Below are positions 8,175-16,738 of a stretch of 64,000 nt of DNA, piece by piece. The position numbers and the translations under genes were made by a program. The stretch lies in assembly GCF_900103585.1 (NCBI RefSeq), contig NZ_FNHV01000016.1:186001-250000 (forward strand), given 5' to 3'. This stretch comes from Streptomyces sp. cf386 (GTDB lineage Bacteria; Actinomycetota; Actinomycetes; Streptomycetales; Streptomycetaceae). Position 1 is the first letter of the stretch. The number at the start of each line of letters is the position of its first letter. Below the pieces are notes generated by a model, which was not told the origin of the DNA, searched no databases, and saw nothing but the letters and a program-made list of their open reading frames with translations.

Positions 8175-9430
8175 CCGGCGTGTTCTCCCTCCTCCCCGAA
8201 GGACGGCTCGGCCTGCTCGGTCCGCCGCTCGGGGCAGCCGAGGGCATCGACAGCTACCTCGCCGAGGGCGGCTACGCGCCGCTGGTCGCGCCCGAGCGTC
8301 TGCTCGACCGGATCGCCGCCGTGGGGCTGCGTGGCCGAGGCGGGGCCGGTTTCCCGGCCGCGGTCAAGCTCCGTGCCGTCCGTGACGCGGCGGGCCCGCG
8401 TGTCGTCGTCGCCAACGGCGAGGAGGGCGAACCGGGCTCCGTGAAGGACCGCTGGCTGCTGCGGCACCGCCCGCACGTGGTCCTCGACGGACTACGGCTG
8501 GCCGCAGCCGTGACCGGCGCCGGGCGGGGGGTCGTGTACCTCTCCGACGCCCTCGCCGAGCGGGCCGTGCGGCGGGCGCTCGCCGAGAGCTCCCCCGAGC
8601 TGCGCATCGACGTCGTACGGACCGAGCACACCTATGTCGCGGGGGAGGAGACCGCGGTCGTCCGACGCATCGACGGCGGCCCGGCGCTGCCCACGGCGAA
8701 GCCCCCGCGCCCGTTCGAGGCCGGTGTCGGCGGCGCGCCCACGCTGGTCGCCAATGTGGAGACGCTGGCCCGCGTCGCGGTGATGTACTCGCGCCCCGAC
8801 GCGGCGGACGCTGTCGCGGGGTCCCATCTGGTGACCGTCTCGGGGGCCGGCGGCGGTGCCGCTTCAGGTGCCGGCGGTGGTGCCGCGCTCATCGAGGTGC
8901 CCGCCGGTACGCATCTGAAGGTCCTGGCCGATCTGTGCGGGCACGGCAGGGCCGACGCGGTGCTGCTGGGCGGGCTCTTCGGCGGGCTGTACGGCGAGGG
9001 CTGGACGGATCTACCGCTCGACCACGACAGCCTGAACGCCGCCGGCGGAGCCCTCGGCTGCGGAGCACTGCACTTCCTGGGCCCCGAGGACTGCCCGGTC
9101 GCCGTGGCCGTCGAGGCCGCTTCGTACCTCGGGGCGCAGAGCGCCCGGCAGTGCGGGGTGTGTGTCTCCGGCACCGGTGCGCTGGCCAAGGCCCTCGTGG
9201 CCGTGGCACGCGGGGAGGCGGGCCACGACACGGTCGAGAAGCTGCACCGCTGGTCGCGGCAGCTCCCCGGCCGTGGTGCCTGCGGGCTGCTCGACGCCGC
9301 CGCACGGATCGGCGCGACCCTCCTCGCCCACTTCCCCGACCGGGTCGACGCCCATCGCGGGGCCGCCTGCCCCGTGTGCTCGGACGCGGCTGCCGAGGAC
9401 GGACGCCGGTTCGCGGTGTCCGTGCCCTGA
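8171..9430 (+). CDS. NuoF-like NADH-dependent FMN oxidoreductase
   Basis: A 419-residue protein homologous to the 51-kDa NADH-binding subunit of complex I. It has the FMN motif GRGGAGFPAAVK (about residue 56), the nucleotide segment NGEEGEPGSVKDR, AGEETAVVRRIDG and GGAPTLVANVETL. In the C-terminal iron-sulfur domain only CGVC and a later GACG match; the third Cys of the usual CxxCxxC is replaced. There are no other complex I subunits nearby. It precedes a ferredoxin gene and probably passes electrons from NADH to that ferredoxin, and then to an oxygenase. The partner assignment is inferred. Confidence 0.82.
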   Translation: MTGVFSLLPEGRLGLLGPPLGAAEGIDSYLAEGGYAPLVAPERLLDRIAAVGLRGRGGAGFPAAVKLRAVRDAAGPRVVVANGEEGEPGSVKDRWLLRHRPHVVLDGLRLAAAVTGAGRGVVYLSDALAERAVRRALAESSPELRIDVVRTEHTYVAGEETAVVRRIDGGPALPTAKPPRPFEAGVGGAPTLVANVETLARVAVMYSRPDAADAVAGSHLVTVSGAGGGAASGAGGGAALIEVPAGTHLKVLADLCGHGRADAVLLGGLFGGLYGEGWTDLPLDHDSLNAAGGALGCGALHFLGPEDCPVAVAVEAASYLGAQSARQCGVCVSGTGALAKALVAVARGEAGHDTVEKLHRWSRQLPGRGACGLLDAAARIGATLLAHFPDRVDAHRGAACPVCSDAAAEDGRRFAVSVP

Positions 9431-9502
9431 CCCGCGCGCCGGAAACGAGAGCCGACCTCCCGCCGAGACGCCCGAACCCGCCGTACCGAAAGGACCCGTC
9501 TC

Positions 9503-9694
9503 ATGAAACTCCTGCTGGACTCCACCCGCTGCCAGGGCTACGGCCTCTGCCAGGAACCCGCGCCCGAGCAGATCGACCTCGACGAGTGGGGCTACGCACA
9601 GGTGCGTGTGACCGAGGTGCCGCCGGGCGGCGAGGACTCCGCCGAGGCCGCCGTCGATGCCTGCCCCAACTCCGCGCTGCGGCTGGTGAAGTGA
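9503..9694 (+). CDS. 3Fe-4S-type ferredoxin
   Basis: A 63-residue ferredoxin with C10-x5-C16 (CQGYGLC) and a C-terminal CPN. This three-Cys pattern binds a [3Fe-4S] cluster and is typical of actinobacterial ferredoxins that serve cytochromes P450 and some oxygenases. The gene lies between the NuoF-like reductase and an acyl-CoA synthetase that starts 1 nt after its stop. It should shuttle single electrons in the cytoplasm. No P450 is present in the window, so the divergent Rieske enzyme is the nearest candidate acceptor. Confidence 0.88.
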   Translation: MKLLLDSTRCQGYGLCQEPAPEQIDLDEWGYAQVRVTEVPPGGEDSAEAAVDACPNSALRLVK

Positions 9695-9695
9695 C

Positions 9696-11750
9696 ATGGG
9701 ACGCGATCTGTCGGCACTCTTCGACCCCGTCTCCGTCGCCGTCGTCGGTGCCAGCGACGACCCGGCCAAGTACGGCCACGCCATCGCCGCGCAGGCGGTC
9801 CGCGCCAACGGTCGGCGCCCCGTCCACCTGGTCAACCGCCGGGGCGGCACGGTACTCGGCCGCACGGCCGCGACCAGCCTGAGCGCCATCGGCGAACCCG
9901 TCGACCTGGCCGTGGTCTCCGTGCCCGCCGCAGGCTTCGAGGACGCCGTCGACGAGGCCCTGCACTGCGGGGCACGGGCGATCGTCGCGATCACCGCCGG
10001 GTTTGCCGAGACCGGCGACGCGGGGCGGGTCCGGCAGGACGCCGTCGCCGAGCGGGTGCGCGCCGCCGGTGCCGTGATGGTCGGGCCCAACTGCCTGGGG
10101 CTGGCCGACAACACCACCGACCTCTTCCTGGCGTCCGACACCTTCACCCCTGGCGGCGTCGCACTGCTGAGCCAGAGCGGGAATCTCGCGCTCGAACTCC
10201 AGCTCCGCTTCCATCCGCACGGCCTCGGCTTCTCCCGCTTCGTCTCGCTCGGCAACCAGGCCGACGTCACCCTCGTCGACCTGCTCGCCGACTGCGCCCG
10301 GCACGAGGGCACCCGGGCCATCGGGGTCTACGCCGAGGACTTCGGCGACGGACGCGCCTTCGCCGAGGCCGCCGCCGACGCCGGGAAGCCCGTGGTGCTG
10401 CTCACCGCCGGGCGCGGGGACGCCTCCGCGCGCAGCGCGCAGTCGCACACCGGGGCGCTGACCACCTCCGCCGACGTCGTGGCCGCGGCGTGCCGGGACG
10501 CCGGGGTGGAGCTGGTCGCCACACCGCGTGAACTCACCGTCGTCCTGGCCGCGTTGAACGGTGGGCGCCGGGCCGCCGACCACCGGGTCGCCGTGCTCAC
10601 GGACGGCGGGGGCCACGGCGTCATAGCCGCCGATGCCGTCGAGGCCGCCGAGCTGACCGTCCCCGAACTCCGGGAGCCGACGCGGCAGCGGCTGCGGGAG
10701 GCCCTGTGGGAGCAGTCGGCCGTGGCCAACCCGGTGGACCTCGCCGGGATGGGCGAGCAGGACCCCGGCTCGTACGCGGAGACGGTCGCCGAGCTGTTGG
10801 CGGCCGAGGAGGTCGACGCCGTGCTGATGACCGGCTACTTCGGCGGATACGCGGCCGCCGAGGGCGGGCTCGGCGGAGGAGGCAGGGCGCTCGCGGACGG
10901 GGAGCAGACCGCCGCCCGCCTGATCGCCGCACGGCACCGCGCCACCGCCAAGCCTCTCGTGGTGCAGTCGATGTACCCCGACTCGCCCAGCTGCCGCACC
11001 CTCGCCGCCGCCGGCGTACCGGTCTTCGGAGCCACCGAGGACGCCGCCCGCGCACTCGCCGCCACGGCACCGGGCGCGCAGAGCACGGGAGTCGTACCCC
11101 TTCCTCGGCCCGCGTCCCCGATGCGCGAGAGCGGGTACATGGAGACACGCAGAGCCCTCGAAGCGGCCGGACTCGCCTTCCCCGCCGCCGAGGAGATCCA
11201 CGACGAGGCCGAACTGCTCGCCGCAGCCCAGGAGTTCACGGCCCCGTACGTCCTCAAGGCCCTGCATCTGCTGCACAAGTCCGATGCCGGGGGAGTGGCA
11301 CTGGGCCTTGCCGGACCCGACGAACTGCTCGCCGCCTTCCGCGAGATGCACGCCCGGCTCGGCGCCTCCGCCTACTCCGTCGAGGCCATGGCGGACCTGA
11401 CCGACGGCATCGAGCTGATCGTCGGCGTCAACCGGGACCCGCGCTTCGGCCCGGTCGCCATGGTGGGCCTGGGCGGAGTGCTGGCCGAGGCACTGCACGA
11501 CGTCGCCTTCACCCTCGCTCCCGTGCCCGCCGACCGCGCTCTGCACCTGCTCCGCGGACTGCGCACCGCCGCCCTGCTCGACGGGGTGCGCGGACGCCCG
11601 CCCGTCGACGTCGCCGCCGCCGCGCGGGCCGTCGAGACGATCACGACGTTCGCCGCCGCTCACCCGGAGATCGCCGAGATCGAGGTCAACCCCCTTCTCG
11701 TACGCCCCGACGGAGTCCTCGCACTGGACTCCCGCGCCGTACTCGCCTGA
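9696..11750 (+). CDS. Acyl-CoA synthetase, NDP-forming (fused alpha/beta)
   Basis: A 684-residue fusion of the CoA-binding/ligase half (starting with FDPVSVAVVGASDDPAKYG) and a C-terminal ATP-grasp half from about residue 470 (ALHLLHKSDAGGVALGL). The segment QSHTGAL contains the histidine that is phosphorylated in this superfamily. It would convert a carboxylic acid, ATP (or GTP) and CoA to acyl-CoA, NDP and phosphate, activating the substrate for the dehydrogenases that follow. It starts 1 nt after the ferredoxin stop, so the operon is tight. Confidence 0.85.
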   Translation: MGRDLSALFDPVSVAVVGASDDPAKYGHAIAAQAVRANGRRPVHLVNRRGGTVLGRTAATSLSAIGEPVDLAVVSVPAAGFEDAVDEALHCGARAIVAITAGFAETGDAGRVRQDAVAERVRAAGAVMVGPNCLGLADNTTDLFLASDTFTPGGVALLSQSGNLALELQLRFHPHGLGFSRFVSLGNQADVTLVDLLADCARHEGTRAIGVYAEDFGDGRAFAEAAADAGKPVVLLTAGRGDASARSAQSHTGALTTSADVVAAACRDAGVELVATPRELTVVLAALNGGRRAADHRVAVLTDGGGHGVIAADAVEAAELTVPELREPTRQRLREALWEQSAVANPVDLAGMGEQDPGSYAETVAELLAAEEVDAVLMTGYFGGYAAAEGGLGGGGRALADGEQTAARLIAARHRATAKPLVVQSMYPDSPSCRTLAAAGVPVFGATEDAARALAATAPGAQSTGVVPLPRPASPMRESGYMETRRALEAAGLAFPAAEEIHDEAELLAAAQEFTAPYVLKALHLLHKSDAGGVALGLAGPDELLAAFREMHARLGASAYSVEAMADLTDGIELIVGVNRDPRFGPVAMVGLGGVLAEALHDVAFTLAPVPADRALHLLRGLRTAALLDGVRGRPPVDVAAAARAVETITTFAAAHPEIAEIEVNPLLVRPDGVLALDSRAVLA

Positions 11751-11769
11751 CCGACTGGAAGAGGTCCCC

Positions 11770-12942
11770 ATGGACATGCGCTACACCCCCGAGCAGGCCG
11801 ACCTGAAGCGTCGCGCCGCCGAGTACGCCCGGCTGCTCATGCGGTACGAGGACCAGTCCGAGCAGGCCGGCGGGCCCCTGCCGCAGCAGCTCGTGACCGA
11901 ACTGACCCGGGCCGCCATGGACGCCGGTGTCTACGCCATCAACATGCCCGCCGAGTGGGGCGGCGCCGGACTCAGCCTGCTCGACCAGGTCATCGTCGAG
12001 GAGGAGTTCGGCAAGGTCACCAACTGCCTGTGGGACATTCCCTGGCGGCCCGCCAACGTCCTCGCGTACGGCGACGAGCGGCAGCGCGAGAAGTATCTGC
12101 TGCCGGTGATCCGCGCGGAGAAGTTCGACGCGTTCGCGGTGACCGAGCCGGGCGCGGGATCCGACCCGTCCTCCGGCACCTCCACGGCCGACCGCACGGA
12201 CGGCGGCTGGGTACTCAACGGCGAGAAGTGGTTCGTCACCTGCGGAGACATCGCCGACTTCCTGCTCGTGCAGGCGGACGCCGGACCCGAACGGCAGCCG
12301 ACGCTGTTCTTCGTGGACCGGGCCGCGCCCGGCGTCGAGATGACCCGGGTCCCGCACTTCATGCACTCCGCCGTCAACGGGCACCCCGAGTTCACCTTCA
12401 CCGACGTCTTCGTCGCCGACGAGGACGTGCTCGGCGGCGTCGGCAACGGCTACGAGCTGACCAAGGAATGGTTCACCGACGAACGCCTGATGATCGCGGC
12501 CCGTACGGTCGGTGCGGCCGAGCGCGCCCTGCAACTCGCCCGTGACTGGGCCGTGGAGCGCGAGCAGTTCGGGGCGCCCATCGCCTCGTACCAGCTGATC
12601 CAGGGGATGCTCGCCGACTGCGCCGTGGACATCGCCGTCAACCGGGCCTACACCCACCAGGTCGCCTGGGAGGCCGACCAGCCGGGCACCGACCGCAAGA
12701 CGCTGCACGCCAAGGCCTCCACCGCCAAGCTCGCCGCCAGCGAGGCCGCAGGACGGGTCGCCGACCGCTGTCTGCAGATCTTCGGCGGCCGGGGCTACGA
12801 CCGCACCTATCCCGTCGAGCGCATGTACCGCGAGCTGCGCGTGGACCGGATCTGGGAGGGCACCTCCGAGATCCAGCGGCTGATCATCGCCAACGAGCTC
12901 ATCAAGCGCGGCACGCGCGCCCTCGCCCTGCCCACGCACTGA
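11770..12942 (+). CDS. Acyl-CoA dehydrogenase (copy 1)
   Basis: A 390-residue FAD acyl-CoA dehydrogenase. FAD-binding strands are seen at FAVTEPGAGSDPS and WVLNGEKWFVT. The C-terminal helical domain has EREQFGAPIASYQLIQGML, and the probable catalytic-base segment is WEGTSEIQRLIIANEL. It introduces the alpha,beta double bond in an acyl-CoA made by the upstream synthetase. It is closely similar to the next gene, so the two arose by tandem duplication. Start ATG at 11770 is preceded by GAAGAGGTCCCC. Confidence 0.9.
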   Translation: MDMRYTPEQADLKRRAAEYARLLMRYEDQSEQAGGPLPQQLVTELTRAAMDAGVYAINMPAEWGGAGLSLLDQVIVEEEFGKVTNCLWDIPWRPANVLAYGDERQREKYLLPVIRAEKFDAFAVTEPGAGSDPSSGTSTADRTDGGWVLNGEKWFVTCGDIADFLLVQADAGPERQPTLFFVDRAAPGVEMTRVPHFMHSAVNGHPEFTFTDVFVADEDVLGGVGNGYELTKEWFTDERLMIAARTVGAAERALQLARDWAVEREQFGAPIASYQLIQGMLADCAVDIAVNRAYTHQVAWEADQPGTDRKTLHAKASTAKLAASEAAGRVADRCLQIFGGRGYDRTYPVERMYRELRVDRIWEGTSEIQRLIIANELIKRGTRALALPTH

Positions 12943-12971
12943 CCCCCGACCCTTCATCAGCGAGGACTTCC

Positions 12972-14144
12972 ATGGACTTCCGCCTCACCCCGCGTCAGGT
13001 TCAGCTCAAGGCCGACGCGCGCGCCCTCACCGACTTCATCGCCACCTACGAGACCCAGTGCGAGGAGGACAACGGCCTGCCCGCCGACGCGCACACCAAG
13101 GTCCGTGACGCCGTCCTCGACGCCGGACTCCAGGCCGTCAACATGCCCGCCGAGTGGGGCGGCGCCGGCCTCACCATCGCCGAACAGGTCACCGTGCAGG
13201 AGGAGTTGGGGCGGCTCACCGGCGCCCTGTGGGACATGGTGTGGCGGCCGGCCAACGCGCTGCGCTTCTGCACCCCCGAGCAGCGCGAGCGCTTCCTCGT
13301 CCCGGTGATCAAGGGCGAGCGGCGCGACTGCTACGCCGTCACCGAGCCCGGCGCCGGCTCCGACCCGCAGCACCTCGCCACCACCGCGATCCGGAACGAC
13401 CAGGGCTGGGTGCTCAACGGTGAGAAGTGGTTCGTGACCGTCGGCGACCACGCCGACTTCATGATCGTGCTCGCGGCGGCGGGCCCCGAGCGCGCCCCCA
13501 CCCTCTTCCTCGTCGACAAGGACACGCCCGGCATCGAGATGACCCGCGTCCCGCGCTGGATGCACACCTTCGTGTACGAGCACCCCGAGTTCACCTTCAC
13601 CGATGTGCAGGTGAGCGAGGACGCCGTGCTCGGCGGCGTCGGCGAGGGATACGACATCACCCGCTCCTGGTTCACCGAGGAACGCCTGATGATCGCCGCC
13701 CGCACCATCGGCGCGGCCGAGCGGGCGCTGGAGCTGTCCCGTGACTGGGCGGTGGAGCGCGAGCAGTTCGGGGCGCCGATCTCCTCGTACCAGCTGATCC
13801 AGGGGATGCTCGCCGACTGCGCCGTGGACATCGCCGTCAACCGGGCCTACACCCACCAGGTCGCCTGGGAGATCGACCACGCGTCGGCCGAGGAGCGCAA
13901 GACCCTGCACGCCAAGGCGGCCATCGCCAAGCTCTCGGCGAGCGAGGCCTCGGGCCGGGTCGTCGACCGGTGCCTCCAGATCCACGGCGGGCGGGGCTAC
14001 GACCGCTCGTACGCCGTCGAACGGCTCTACCGCGAGCTGCGCGTGGACCGGATCTGGGAGGGCACCTCCGAGATCCAGCGGTTGATCATCGCGAACGAGC
14101 TCGTCAAGCGCGGCTCGGGGGTCCTGGACCTGCCCAGCGCCTGA
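12972..14144 (+). CDS. Acyl-CoA dehydrogenase (copy 2)
   Basis: This has exactly the same length (390 residues) as the preceding gene and shares long identical blocks (NMPAEWGGAGL, SYQLIQGMLADCAVDIAVNR, RIWEGTSEIQRLIIANEL). The most divergent part is the N-terminal 60 residues. Acyl-CoA dehydrogenases are usually homotetramers; a heteromeric pair is possible because both copies are kept intact. It lies 29 nt downstream of copy 1. The substrate is unknown. Confidence 0.9.
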   Translation: MDFRLTPRQVQLKADARALTDFIATYETQCEEDNGLPADAHTKVRDAVLDAGLQAVNMPAEWGGAGLTIAEQVTVQEELGRLTGALWDMVWRPANALRFCTPEQRERFLVPVIKGERRDCYAVTEPGAGSDPQHLATTAIRNDQGWVLNGEKWFVTVGDHADFMIVLAAAGPERAPTLFLVDKDTPGIEMTRVPRWMHTFVYEHPEFTFTDVQVSEDAVLGGVGEGYDITRSWFTEERLMIAARTIGAAERALELSRDWAVEREQFGAPISSYQLIQGMLADCAVDIAVNRAYTHQVAWEIDHASAEERKTLHAKAAIAKLSASEASGRVVDRCLQIHGGRGYDRSYAVERLYRELRVDRIWEGTSEIQRLIIANELVKRGSGVLDLPSA

Positions 14145-14178
14145 GCCGTACCACCGCAGACCAGAGAGAGGGAGACGG

Positions 14179-15081
14179 ATGACCGACATCAAGCGCGTGG
14201 GAGTCGTCGGCTGCGGGCTGATGGGCGCCGGTATCGCCGAGGTCTGCGCACGGGCCGACGTACCGGTCACGGTCGTGGAGCGCGACGCGGAGGCGGCCCG
14301 GGCCGGCCGCCTCCGCATCACCCGCTCGCTCGACCGGGCCACCGCCAACGGCAGGCTGAGCGACGAACGACGGGAGGCCGCCGCGGCCCTGATCACCGTC
14401 GTCCACGAGCTCGAAGCGCTGCACGACCACGACCTGGTCATCGAGGCGGTCGCCGAGGACGAGGCCCTCAAGGTCGATGTCTTCACCCGGCTCGACTCCG
14501 TGATCACCGGCGACCGCACCCTCCTCGCCACGAACACCTCCTCCATCCCGGTCATCAGGCTCGCCGCCGCGACATCCCGCCCCGATCGCGTCGTGGGCGT
14601 GCACTTCTTCAACCCCGTACCGGTGCTGCGGCTCGTCGAACTCGTGCCGTCGCTGCTCACCTCTCCCACCACCGCGGCACGGGCCGAGGACTTCGTGACC
14701 GGAACGCTCGGCAAGGAGGTCGTCCGGACCCGGGACAAGGCCGGGTTCGTCGTCAACGCGCTGCTCGTGCCCTATCTCCTGGCCGCCATCCGCATGGTGG
14801 AGTCGGGCAGCGCGACCGTCGAGGACGTCGACCGCGGCATGGTCCTCGGTTGCGCGCACCCGCTCGGCCCGCTGGCCCTGACGGACCTGATCGGCCTGGA
14901 CACCACACGGGCCATCGCCGAGTCCCTGTACGCCGAGTTCCGCGAGCCCCAGTACTCACCGCCCCCGCTGCTGTCCCGGATGGTGGAGGCCGGGCTGCTG
15001 GGGCGGAAGTCCGGGCGAGGCTTCCACGCGTACGACGAGGAGCCACATCGCGACGTACCGGTACCGGTGAGCCGGCCGTGA
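14179..15081 (+). CDS. 3-hydroxyacyl-CoA dehydrogenase (3-hydroxybutyryl-CoA dehydrogenase type)
   Basis: A 300-residue single-function enzyme with an N-terminal NAD fold (GVVGCGLMGAGIAEV at residues 7-21) and the active-site histidine segment VVGVHFFNPVPVLRLVE. The C-terminal dimerisation domain includes GFVVNALLVPYL. It oxidises a 3-hydroxyacyl-CoA to the 3-ketoacyl form. With the synthetase and dehydrogenases it completes most of a beta-oxidation-like route; no enoyl-CoA hydratase or thiolase is present here. Confidence 0.88.
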   Translation: MTDIKRVGVVGCGLMGAGIAEVCARADVPVTVVERDAEAARAGRLRITRSLDRATANGRLSDERREAAAALITVVHELEALHDHDLVIEAVAEDEALKVDVFTRLDSVITGDRTLLATNTSSIPVIRLAAATSRPDRVVGVHFFNPVPVLRLVELVPSLLTSPTTAARAEDFVTGTLGKEVVRTRDKAGFVVNALLVPYLLAAIRMVESGSATVEDVDRGMVLGCAHPLGPLALTDLIGLDTTRAIAESLYAEFREPQYSPPPLLSRMVEAGLLGRKSGRGFHAYDEEPHRDVPVPVSRP

Positions 15082-15128
15082 GGGAAGATGGTCATGACCT
15101 ACGACCACCGAACGAGGGGAGCCGCAGG

Positions 15129-15740
15129 GTGTCCACCAAGGTGCGCACGGCAGACACGCGCGAGCGCATCCTGACCGCGGCGTGCGAGGTCATCGCCGAC
15201 ATCGGCTTCGAGAAGATCCGCATGCGCATGGTCGCCGAGCGGGCCGGAGTGTCGACGGCGCTGCTGCACTACCACTTCGACACGCGCGAGAAGCTGTTCA
15301 CCGAGGCGATGACGCACTCGTTCGCCAACACGGCCCTCGACGTCGAACGCGACGCGGAAACGGCACCGGCCGCGGTCGTCCTGGCCCGCATCCTGCGCAA
15401 CCTGCTGCCGACCGATCCCGAACTCCACCAGGACTGGCGGCTGTGGCAGGAACTGTGGGTGCGGGCCCTGCGCGACGAGACCACCCGGGTCTTCGCCGTG
15501 GACCTGTACGCCCAGCTGCACGGCTGGGTGTCCGACGCGATACGGCGCGGCATCGCCTCCGGCGAGTTCACGCCGACCGACGTGGACGACCTCAGCACCC
15601 TCGTGCTGTCCCTGAGCGACGGCTACGGCATCCGCCTCATGCTGCGCGACCCGACGGTCACCCTCGACACGGCGCTCACCTCCATCTGGCGCCATGTCTC
15701 CACCGCACTCGGCCTGCCGGCCGCGGTGCCGACGGAGTGA
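15129..15740 (+). CDS. TetR-family transcriptional regulator
   Basis: A 203-residue TetR regulator. The helix-turn-helix is at about residues 30-55 (VAERAGVSTALLHYHFDTREKLF) and the remainder is a helical ligand-binding domain. GTG at 15129 is chosen because it gives the standard TetR N-terminus and follows GGGGAGCCGCAG. As the last gene of the acyl-CoA operon it is the best candidate to bind the two GACT-AGTC palindromes at 7401-7479, with an acyl-CoA or pathway acid as inducer. The target assignment is inference. Confidence 0.88.
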   Translation: MSTKVRTADTRERILTAACEVIADIGFEKIRMRMVAERAGVSTALLHYHFDTREKLFTEAMTHSFANTALDVERDAETAPAAVVLARILRNLLPTDPELHQDWRLWQELWVRALRDETTRVFAVDLYAQLHGWVSDAIRRGIASGEFTPTDVDDLSTLVLSLSDGYGIRLMLRDPTVTLDTALTSIWRHVSTALGLPAAVPTE

Positions 15741-15747
15741 GTGCGGC

Positions 15748-15816
15748 TCCTTGAGCGTGCGGATCTTCTTGAGCGAGCGGTATTCCTGAGCGGGCCGTAT
15801 TCCTTGACGGGCATAT
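15748..15816 (+). repeat. Four degenerate 16-19-bp tandem repeats
   Basis: Units at 15748-15766, 15767-15783, 15784-15800 and 15801-15816 share a TCCTTGAGCG...GGTAT core. The last unit contains the -35 box proposed for the ArsR gene. They may be regulator-binding iterons or slippage products. Confidence 0.6.
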
Positions 15817-15833
15817 AACCGCAGAGGCATATT
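15804..15833 (+). promoter_or_regulatory. Probable promoter of arsR gene (leaderless)
   Basis: TTGACG at 15804-15809 and CATATT at 15828-15833 are separated by 18 nt, and the ATG is at 15840, about where transcription should begin. No convincing ribosome-binding site lies between them, so the mRNA may be leaderless. A direct repeat GCATAT (15811-15816 and 15827-15832) overlaps the promoter and could be the ArsR site. Confidence 0.5.
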
Positions 15834-15839
15834 GGACTC

Positions 15840-16181
15840 ATGTCCGACGACGCCTCCCTCTGGAGCGCCCTCGCCGATCCCCACCGGCGGGCCATCGTCG
15901 CGCTGCTCCTGGAGCGGCCGCGGCCCGTCGGGGAGATCGTGGAGGCATGCGGGCTGAGCCAGCCGAGCACGTCGAAGCATCTGAAGGTGCTGCGGCAGGC
16001 GGGTCTGGTGCGGGTACGGCAGGACGCGCAGCGGCGTGTCTACGCCCTCGACCCCGCCCCGATCGCCTCGCTCGATGCCTGGCTGGCCCCGTACCGCAAC
16101 CTCTGGAACAGCAGCCTGGACGCTCTGGGCCGCCGACTCGACGACACGTCGGACGACAAGGGACCCACCACGAAGGACTGA
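15840..16181 (+). CDS. ArsR-family winged-helix regulator
   Basis: A 113-residue ArsR/SmtB-type DNA-binding protein with winged helix CGLSQPSTSKHLKVLRQAGLVRVR at about residues 37-60. No metal-binding CxC is present in the recognition helix, so it is probably not a metal sensor. The next gene, 6 nt on, is an SRPBCC/AHSA1 protein. This ArsR-SRPBCC pairing is common in actinobacteria, and the regulator usually controls its own operon. Confidence 0.88.
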   Translation: MSDDASLWSALADPHRRAIVALLLERPRPVGEIVEACGLSQPSTSKHLKVLRQAGLVRVRQDAQRRVYALDPAPIASLDAWLAPYRNLWNSSLDALGRRLDDTSDDKGPTTKD

Positions 16182-16187
16182 TCCACC

Positions 16188-16718
16188 ATGACCGCCGACC
16201 TCACCGGCACCTATCTGACCCTGGACGACGGCCGCCCGGCCGTCCGCTTCAGCCGTACCTACGACCATCCCGTCGAGCGCGTCTGGCAGTTCGTGACCGA
16301 CACCGATGAACTGGCCCACTGGTTCCCGTCCCGCGCCGAGATCGATCTGCGCCCCGGCGGCACGATCAAGTTCGGGGGCGACCCGAACATGGAGGACTCC
16401 ACGGGCCGGGTGATCGCCGTCGACGAGCCCCGGCACCTGTCCTTCGAGTGGGGCGGCGACGAACTGCACTTCGACCTGGAGGCCCTGGACGACAAGCGCA
16501 CCCGCTTCACGCTCACCAACGTCCTCGTCGCCCAGGACACGGCCGCCCGCAACAGCGCCGGCTGGGAGGTCTGCCTGTCCGCGCTCGACGCACACGCGCG
16601 CGGGGAGCGCTTCGAGGGTCCGCACGCCGGGGCCGAGGCGCCCTGGAAGGAGATCTACGCCGGCTATGTGGCCGCGGGTGTCCCCTCGGGCGCCCCGGTC
16701 CCGGGCCTGGACGCCTGA
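16188..16718 (+). CDS. SRPBCC (AHSA1-like) domain protein
   Basis: A 176-residue START/Bet v1-like protein with the AHSA1 pattern at residues about 22-60 (RTYDHPVERVWQFVTDTDELAHWF). This fold makes a hydrophobic cavity that binds small ligands; a catalytic role is not implied. It lies 6 nt after the ArsR gene and is surely co-transcribed. It ends 20 nt before the 3' end of the opposing hydrolase gene. Confidence 0.85.
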   Translation: MTADLTGTYLTLDDGRPAVRFSRTYDHPVERVWQFVTDTDELAHWFPSRAEIDLRPGGTIKFGGDPNMEDSTGRVIAVDEPRHLSFEWGGDELHFDLEALDDKRTRFTLTNVLVAQDTAARNSAGWEVCLSALDAHARGERFEGPHAGAEAPWKEIYAGYVAAGVPSGAPVPGLDA

Positions 16719-16738
16719 CCGGGTTCGGCCGCGCGCGA

